From NCBI RefSeq assembly GCF_004795015.1, contig NZ_SSBI01000026.1, positions 1-64,000 of the forward strand: a stretch of 64,000 nucleotides of DNA, written 5' to 3'. This stretch comes from Streptomyces sp. A1277. Its GTDB lineage: Bacteria; Actinomycetota; Actinomycetes; Streptomycetales; Streptomycetaceae. Below, piece by piece: positions 58,847 to 64,000 of this stretch. Position 1 is the stretch's first letter. Every line of letters begins with the position of its first letter. Both the position numbers and the translations under genes were made by a program. The notes beneath the pieces were generated by a model, which had not been told where the DNA came from, did not search any database, and was given only the letters and a program-made list of their open reading frames with translations.

Positions 58847-61800
58847 ATGCAGATCCGGCTGACCGTCCTCGCGCCGCCCAGCGGCCAGACCCCGGCGCGC
58901 GCCTGCGATGTGCTGGTCACCGCCCCCGCGGGGACGGCGCTGGCCGCCGTCGCGTCCGGCCTGGCCATGGCCGTCGCCGGTCCCGACGGCTCCCTCGGCA
59001 GCGGTGCGGTGGTGCTCTTCGCCGGACGGGAGCGGCTGGACGCGCAGCGGTGCGCGCTCGGTGAACCGCCCCTGGTGGACGGGGCGGTGCTCTCGCTCCA
59101 GGCACCCGGCGAGGACGAGACGACGGACGAAGCGGTCCCCGCCCAACTGCGGGTGGTCGCCGGCCCGGACGCGGGCGGTGTCCACCTGCTGCACGGCGGC
59201 ACGATCCGGATCGGCCGCTCGGCCGAGGCCGACGTACCGCTGGACGACCCCGATGTGTCCCGGCTGCACTGCGAGGTCACGGTCCGCGAGGACGGCCGGG
59301 TCACGGTGGCCGACCTGGGCTCCACCAACGGCACCTCGCTGGACGGGGCGGAGATCCGTGACCGCCCGGTCCTGCTGCATCCCGGTGCGCTGCTGCGGCT
59401 CGGCGAGTCGACGCTGCGGCTCGCCTCCGGCGCGCGTACGCCGACACTGCGGACGGCCCCGGACGGCGAGGGCCACCTGCGCGTGGCCAAAGCCCCGGCG
59501 GAGCCCGTCCCCGACCCCTCGTACGACGGCCCGGACGCCCCCGCCTCCGGCCCCGAAGGCCACTGGCCCGACCACCGCGCACCCGATTCCGACACCGGGT
59601 CCCGGCCGGGCCCGTCCGCCGGGCACCCCGGCCGCTTCCCCGAGCAGGAGGCGCCCCGGCGCGGCGGCATAGGCGCCTGGGCCCGCCGGCTCAAGGGCGG
59701 CAGGGCGGAGCCCGCGCCCGCGAGCGCCCCCGAGGCGGCCGCCCCGCCCGCCCCCGAGGCCACCTCCGCCTCGCTGCCCACCGCCCCGGAGGGCACCTGG
59801 CCCGATCCGGCGTCCGTCCTGCTGACCGCCCTGGGCCCGGGCCCCCGGCTGTGGGAGCGCGATCCCGCGCACCCGGAGGCGCTGGTGGTCCGGCTGGGCA
59901 CGACCGACCGGGCCGACCTGCCCGCCGTGCCGGTGACCGTGGGGCTGCGGGAGGCCGGTGCGCTGGGGCTCGCCGGGCCCCGGGAGCGGCTGTCCGGGCT
60001 CGCCCGGTCCGTCGTGGCGCAGCTGGCCGCGCTGCACTCCCCCACCGATCTGGAGATCGTGCTGATCAGCACGGACCGGGCGCGCACGGCCGAGGAGCGG
60101 CGCCGGGAGTGGGCCTGGCTGGGCTGGCTGCCCCATCTGCGGCCGATGCACGGCCAGGACTGCCGGCTGCTGCTGGCGTTCGACCGCGACCAGGCGCTCG
60201 CCAGGACGGCCGAGCTGGTGCGCCGGCTGGACGACGGGCCGCTCGGCCCCGGCTGGGCGAGCCTGGACCCGGCCACGGTCGCCGAGGCGGCCGGGCAGTA
60301 CGAGGGCCCGTTCACCGTGGTGATCGTGGACGGCGACCCGGGCGCGGCGGTGCTCCGCGAGAACACGGCCCGGCTGGCCGCGGCCGGCGCGGCGGCGGGC
60401 ATCCATCTGATCTGTCTGGCCCAGACGCCGGCCGCCACCCCCACCTCCCCGGTCGCCGCGACGTACGAGGCGGCGTGCCACGCGTCGATCGCCTTCCGCG
60501 AGTGCGGGGCGGTGGGGATGCTGAGCGGCGACGTGGCGACGGCGCTGCGGCTGCTGCGCACGGCAGGCGGCCGGGCGGCGGGCCACGGCACGGTCGCGGC
60601 GGTGGACGCGGTGTCGGCCCACTGGGCCCAGCGGTTCGGACGGGCGCTGGCCCCGCTGCGCGCGGAGGGCTCGGCCGCGCTGCCGGGCCGGCAGGCCCCG
60701 GTGGCGCTCCCGCCGTCCGCACGCCTCCTGGACGAACTGGGCCTGGCCCGCGCCACCCCGGCGTCCCTGATGGCCCGCTGGGCGTCGACGGCGGACGACC
60801 AGCCGGGCGCGACGGTACGGGGAGCGGGCGACGAGGCCCGTACGGCGGCCCCGCGCGTGGGCGCCCAGCGCACGTCGGCCGAGTCCCTGGACTCCCCGGG
60901 CTCCGGGCGTTCCCGCTACCCGGGCCCCACCACCGCCGGCTCCGGCCGCACCCCGTACCCGAGCGCCGCCGAGTCCGGCCCGAGCACACGGACGGGCCCG
61001 ATGCCCCAGACCGGCACCAGCACCGGACCGCGCACCGGAACCGGCTCCGGGACCAGCACCGGACCGCGCACCGGAACCGGCTCCGGGACCAGCACCGGAC
61101 CGCGCACCGGAACCGGCTCCGGCACACGCACCGGCGGCCCCGCCGGCACCCCCGTCCCCCGCCCCGCCGGCACCGGCGCCCCCGTCCCCCGCCCCGCCGT
61201 CTACGCCGGGCGTCCCGTCGTCGTGCTCGGGGCCGGGCCCCGGGGCCCGGTGAGCGTGGATCTCGCCGACGAGGGGCCGCACCTGCTCATCGAGGGGCCC
61301 GGCGGCAGCGGGCGCACCGAGCTGCTGCGGGCCGTCGCCGCGTCGCTGGCGGCCGCGGCCCGGCCTGACCGGCTGGGCATCGTGCTGGTCGACGGGGCGG
61401 GCGGTGAGCGCGGCGAGAGCCTGCGCCCCTGCACCGAGCTGCCGCACGCGTTCACGCACCTGGTGGCCTCCGACCCGGTCCGGATGCGGGAGTTCGCCCA
61501 GGCGCTGGGCGGCGAGGTGAAGCGCCGCGCCGAACTCCTCGGCGGGCTGGACTTCGCCGAGTGGCACAGCCGGCACGAGGCGGGGCAGGCGGCCGTGCCC
61601 GTTCCGGCGCAGAAGACGGGCTCGGCCCACGAGGCGGCCCCGCGCCTGGTCGGGCAGCGCGCGCCCGGCGCCTCCGAGCAGCGCGCCTCCGGGCAGCGGG
61701 GCGACATCGAGGCGCCCATGAGCGGCACCCTGCGGCTGCGCCCGGCGGCCGGCCGGACCGTGGACCCGGGGCCCTCGCCGCTGCCCCGGCTGGTCGTGCT

Positions 61801-62299
61801 CGTGGACGACTTCGACGCGCTCATAGCCCCGGCGCTCGGCAGCCCGGGCCGGCCTGCCGCCGGTTCGGTCGTGCGGGCGCTGGAGGCGGTGGCCAGGGAG
61901 GGCGGCCGGCTGGGCATCCACCTGGTCGCGACCTCGGCCCGCCCGGACCGCACGGAGGACACCGAGCTGGCCCGGGGGGCGCGGCTGCGCATCGTGCTCG
62001 ACCCGCCCGCGGTCCCGCCCTCGCCGGACGAGCCGGCGCCGGGGAGGGGCAGGCTCGGGCACCCGGACGGGAGGGTCACGCCGTTCCAGGGCGGCCGGGT
62101 GACGGGCCGCATCCCGCGCACGGCGACGCTGCGGCCGACGGTCGTCCCGCTGGAATGGGAGCGGATGGGCGATCCGCCGACCCGCCGCCCGGTCCGCGAG
62201 CTGGGCAACGGGCCGACGGACCTGGCGCTGCTCGCCAGTGCGTTGGAGAGGGCGGCCCGCTCGGTGAACGCGGAACCGCTCACGCCCCTGCACGTCTGA
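58847..62299 (+). CDS. large FHA-domain protein with FtsK/EccC-like ATPase region
   Basis: A 1150-residue protein. After an N-terminal small domain (1-95) is an FHA phosphothreonine-binding domain (100-195: RIGRSAEADV, SRLHCEV, GSTNGTSLDG). A disordered linker leads to an FtsK/EccC-like region: one subdomain (about 315-560) with a degenerate P-loop, then a second (about 785-1130) with GPGGSGRTELLRAV at about 817-825, in which the usual Walker A lysine is arginine, and a Walker B-like VVLVDDFDAL. Between them is a Thr/Gly repeat (61016-61123). ATG 58847 starts the protein; GAAGGGA is 14 nt upstream. The protein may read kinase signals (PkaA/PkaB encoded next door) and perhaps export or move a substrate; this is inference. 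Confidence 0.85.
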   Translation: MQIRLTVLAPPSGQTPARACDVLVTAPAGTALAAVASGLAMAVAGPDGSLGSGAVVLFAGRERLDAQRCALGEPPLVDGAVLSLQAPGEDETTDEAVPAQLRVVAGPDAGGVHLLHGGTIRIGRSAEADVPLDDPDVSRLHCEVTVREDGRVTVADLGSTNGTSLDGAEIRDRPVLLHPGALLRLGESTLRLASGARTPTLRTAPDGEGHLRVAKAPAEPVPDPSYDGPDAPASGPEGHWPDHRAPDSDTGSRPGPSAGHPGRFPEQEAPRRGGIGAWARRLKGGRAEPAPASAPEAAAPPAPEATSASLPTAPEGTWPDPASVLLTALGPGPRLWERDPAHPEALVVRLGTTDRADLPAVPVTVGLREAGALGLAGPRERLSGLARSVVAQLAALHSPTDLEIVLISTDRARTAEERRREWAWLGWLPHLRPMHGQDCRLLLAFDRDQALARTAELVRRLDDGPLGPGWASLDPATVAEAAGQYEGPFTVVIVDGDPGAAVLRENTARLAAAGAAAGIHLICLAQTPAATPTSPVAATYEAACHASIAFRECGAVGMLSGDVATALRLLRTAGGRAAGHGTVAAVDAVSAHWAQRFGRALAPLRAEGSAALPGRQAPVALPPSARLLDELGLARATPASLMARWASTADDQPGATVRGAGDEARTAAPRVGAQRTSAESLDSPGSGRSRYPGPTTAGSGRTPYPSAAESGPSTRTGPMPQTGTSTGPRTGTGSGTSTGPRTGTGSGTSTGPRTGTGSGTRTGGPAGTPVPRPAGTGAPVPRPAVYAGRPVVVLGAGPRGPVSVDLADEGPHLLIEGPGGSGRTELLRAVAASLAAAARPDRLGIVLVDGAGGERGESLRPCTELPHAFTHLVASDPVRMREFAQALGGEVKRRAELLGGLDFAEWHSRHEAGQAAVPVPAQKTGSAHEAAPRLVGQRAPGASEQRASGQRGDIEAPMSGTLRLRPAAGRTVDPGPSPLPRLVVLVDDFDALIAPALGSPGRPAAGSVVRALEAVAREGGRLGIHLVATSARPDRTEDTELARGARLRIVLDPPAVPPSPDEPAPGRGRLGHPDGRVTPFQGGRVTGRIPRTATLRPTVVPLEWERMGDPPTRRPVRELGNGPTDLALLASALERAARSVNAEPLTPLHV
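61016..61123 (+). repeat. 36-bp tandem repeat within the FHA-protein gene
   Basis: Three in-frame copies of a 36-bp unit starting ACCAGCACCGG (61016, 61052, 61088) encode the 12-residue repeat TSTGPRTGTGSG in the linker between the two ATPase-like regions. Copy number could vary without breaking the frame. Confidence 0.88.
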
Positions 62300-62877
62300 C
62301 GGAGCCCCGACAAGCCGCCCCACCCGAAGGACGCCGGCCCGCCAAGCCGCCCCACCCGAAGGACGCCGGCCCGACAAGCCGGCCCGCCGAGCCGGCCCCC
62401 GTAAGAGCCCCGCCCGGCGGGCGCCTGCACCCGGCTCGAAAGGCCGCGCCACCCCCGTACGCCCCCTCAAGGGGCGGCATGGAGAGCCCTCTCGCGGGAG
62501 CGGGCCGACCCCTGGGAACGGGAGCGGGCCGACCCCTGGGAACGGGAGCGGGCCGAACCCCGTACGCGGGAGCGGGCCGACTCCTGGGAACGGGCCGCTC
62601 CCTGAGCCGCACCCGCGTACGCCCCGAGTCATGCCGGAGCCGCCCCTGAACGGCGCTGGAGCTCCACGGCCCCCTCGTCCCCCAATGGCCGGATACCTGC
62701 ACTGAGATGACGTCACGAGCCCATCACGATCAAGGACTTGGGCCGGAAGACGGTATTGCGGCACCCGAGCGCCGGGCGTAGGACTGTGCGGACACGACGA
62801 CGTGACGCGGGACCGGCAGCACCGGCTTTCAGGACCGGCGCCGGACCGGCGCACGCGCACAGAGAGACGGGGCAGGA
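62300..62877. repeat. repeat-rich gap upstream of sugar-binding lipoprotein gene
   Basis: No gene is seen in the 578 nt. A 32-bp unit starting CAAGCCGCCCCACCC is repeated about 2.3 times (62311, 62343, 62375), and a 24-bp unit GGGAGCGGGCCGACCCCTGGGAAC about 4.5 times (62496, 62520, 62544, 62568). The right end (about 62700-62877) holds the promoter and leader of the next gene; no box was identified. Confidence 0.75.
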
Positions 62878-64000
62878 ATGGGCACAACCCTTCGGATGCG
62901 CAGGGCAGCCGTGGTGTTCGCCGCCATCGGCGCACTGGCCCTCACCGGTTGCAGCGACGACGGTGACGGCGGAGACAAGAAGACGGACGACGGCGGCGCC
63001 ACGACGGGCAAGGACTCCGCGCCGAGCGTCGTTTTACCGAAACTGGACGGTGAGAAGCTCTCTGTCGCCGCGGTCTGGACGGGTGCCGAACAGGCCAACT
63101 TCGTCAAGGTCCTCAAGGAGTTCGAGAAGCGCACCGGCGCGAAGGTGACGTTCGTCCCGGCACAGGACCCGATAGTCAACTTCCTCGGTACGAAGATCGC
63201 GGGCGGGCAGCCGCCGGACGTCGCGGTGATCCCGCAGGTCGGCGCGATCCAGCAGGCCGTCGCGAAGAAGTGGGCCAAGCCGGTCGGTGACGAGGCGAAG
63301 GCCCAGCTCACCAAGAACTACGCGAAGGTCTGGCAGGACCTCGGCGCGGTGGACGGCACCCAGTACGGCGTCTACTACAAGGCCGCCAACAAGTCGCTGG
63401 TCTGGTACAACACCGCGGCGTTCAAGAACGCGGGCGCGTCCGAGCCGAAGACCTGGAAGGACTTCCTGGCGACGGCCGAGACGGTGTCCGCGTCGGGCAT
63501 CACCCCGGTCTCGGTCGGCGGCGCGGACGGCTGGACGCTCACCGACTGGTTCGAGAACGTCTACCTCTCCCAGGCGGGCCCGGAGAAGTACGACCAGCTG
63601 GCCCAGCACAAGATCAAGTGGACGGACCCGTCCGTCAAGGACGCGCTGGCCTCGCTGGCCCAGCTCTTCGGCAAGCCGTCCCTGATCGCGGGCGGCGCCG
63701 ACGGCGCGCTGCAGACCGAGTTCCCGACGTCGGTCACCCAGACCTTCACCGGCGGCGACCAGCCCAAGGCCGCCATGGTCTACGAGGCCGACTTCGTCGC
63801 CGTCAACATCGGGCAGACGAAGGCGAAGATCGGCACGGACGCGAAGGTCTTCCCGTTCCCCGCGGTCGGCGCCGAGTCGCCCGTGGTGACCGGGGGCGAC
63901 GCGGCGGTGGCGCTGAAGGACGGCAAGGGCGCCCAGGCGCTGCTGACCTGGCTGGCCTCCGCCGACGCCGCGAAGATCGCCGCCGAGCAGGGCGGGTTCA
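62878..64000 (+). CDS. sugar-binding lipoprotein of ABC transporter (partial, runs off right edge)
   Basis: The visible 374 codons begin MGTTLRMRRAAVVFAAIGALALTGC: a signal peptide with lipobox LTGC (Cys25), then an acidic flexible stretch and a MalE-like solute-binding domain (LSVAAVWTGAEQANFVKVLKEFEKRTGAKVTFVPA, GGQPPDVAVIPQ, QYGVYYKAANKSLVWYN, AAMVYEADFVAVNI, VVTGGDAAVALK). The downstream permease genes are expected beyond the edge. Substrate unknown. GGCAGGA precedes the ATG closely. This is the second sugar-binding lipoprotein of the window. Confidence 0.88.
   Translation, partial: MGTTLRMRRAAVVFAAIGALALTGCSDDGDGGDKKTDDGGATTGKDSAPSVVLPKLDGEKLSVAAVWTGAEQANFVKVLKEFEKRTGAKVTFVPAQDPIVNFLGTKIAGGQPPDVAVIPQVGAIQQAVAKKWAKPVGDEAKAQLTKNYAKVWQDLGAVDGTQYGVYYKAANKSLVWYNTAAFKNAGASEPKTWKDFLATAETVSASGITPVSVGGADGWTLTDWFENVYLSQAGPEKYDQLAQHKIKWTDPSVKDALASLAQLFGKPSLIAGGADGALQTEFPTSVTQTFTGGDQPKAAMVYEADFVAVNIGQTKAKIGTDAKVFPFPAVGAESPVVTGGDAAVALKDGKGAQALLTWLASADAAKIAAEQGGF

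Noticed and set aside
58793..62935. 1380-codon minus-strand open frame antisense to the FHA gene
   Set aside because: It reads through repeat arrays and shows no motifs; codon-position GC supports the plus-strand FHA gene instead.

Overview
The window is chromosomal DNA from a Streptomyces-like actinomycete. GC content is very high, GTG and TTG starts are frequent, and several genes are lineage markers: an SsgA-like protein, hppD with its own regulator, PkaA/PkaB-type kinases, matAB, and an LAETG-sorted surface protein. The backbone order (ssgG, FAD oxidase, TPR protein, hppD, Lrp regulator ... murA, HU, malic enzyme, HelD-like helicase, hemD, matAB, ssrA/smpB, ftsX/ftsE, prfB, pkaB/pkaA) matches, as I remember it, the S. 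coelicolor SCO2924-SCO2978 core. No rRNA, prophage, insertion sequence or CRISPR array was seen.

Layout. 1-3 kb: DUF2510 membrane protein (cut by the edge), SsgG-like protein, glycolate-oxidase-like flavoprotein. 3-6.6 kb: TPR membrane protein, hppD and its Lrp/AsnC regulator. 6.6-10.3 kb: a four-gene osmoprotectant-type ABC transporter. 10.4-13.4 kb: ArsR regulator with palindromic operators, a truncated MFS gene, an S16 (Lon-like) secreted protease, a repeat-rich gap and an IclR regulator. 13.7-18.4 kb: three secreted Ig-like proteins, one with a WxL-like domain. 18.5-22.5 kb: DEAD-type helicase, a decayed doc toxin-antitoxin pair, an MFS exporter. 22.7 kb: tRNA-Cys. 22.8-27.6 kb: a three-subunit xanthine dehydrogenase. 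27.9-32.7 kb: sugar ABC transporter with a GH20 hexosaminidase. 32.9-40.5 kb: DUF3039, YqgE, MurA, HU, malic enzyme, HelD-like helicase. 40.7-43.8 kb: GNAT genes (one dead), HemD with a DNA-binding domain, an internally deleted nitrate porter. 43.9-48.2 kb: matA-matB-acyltransferase. 48.5-52.4 kb: tmRNA, smpB, S41 protease, ftsX, ftsE. 52.7-58.3 kb: two small surface or membrane proteins, prfB, pkaB, pkaA. 58.8-64 kb: a 1150-residue FHA/FtsK-like protein and the start of a second sugar ABC transporter.

How the genes work together. Several blocks act on the cell surface: matAB with the acyltransferase (poly-GlcNAc-type glycan), murA, the FtsEX-S41 cluster, the LAETG protein and the Ig/WxL-like trio. 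The GH20 operon probably salvages amino-sugar oligosaccharides. SmpB and tmRNA are adjacent and form the ribosome-rescue system. HppD is flanked by the Lrp regulator expected to control it, and an IclR regulator resembling HpdR lies about 7 kb away.

The most distinctive features are genes caught decaying or frameshifted (doc/antitoxin, permease pair, MFS fragment, nitrate porter, GNAT) and many short tandem repeats of 17-62 bp. The best candidate for an undescribed system is the secreted Ig/WxL-like trio at 13.7-18.4 kb. All functional statements rest on motifs and remembered families; no searches were run.
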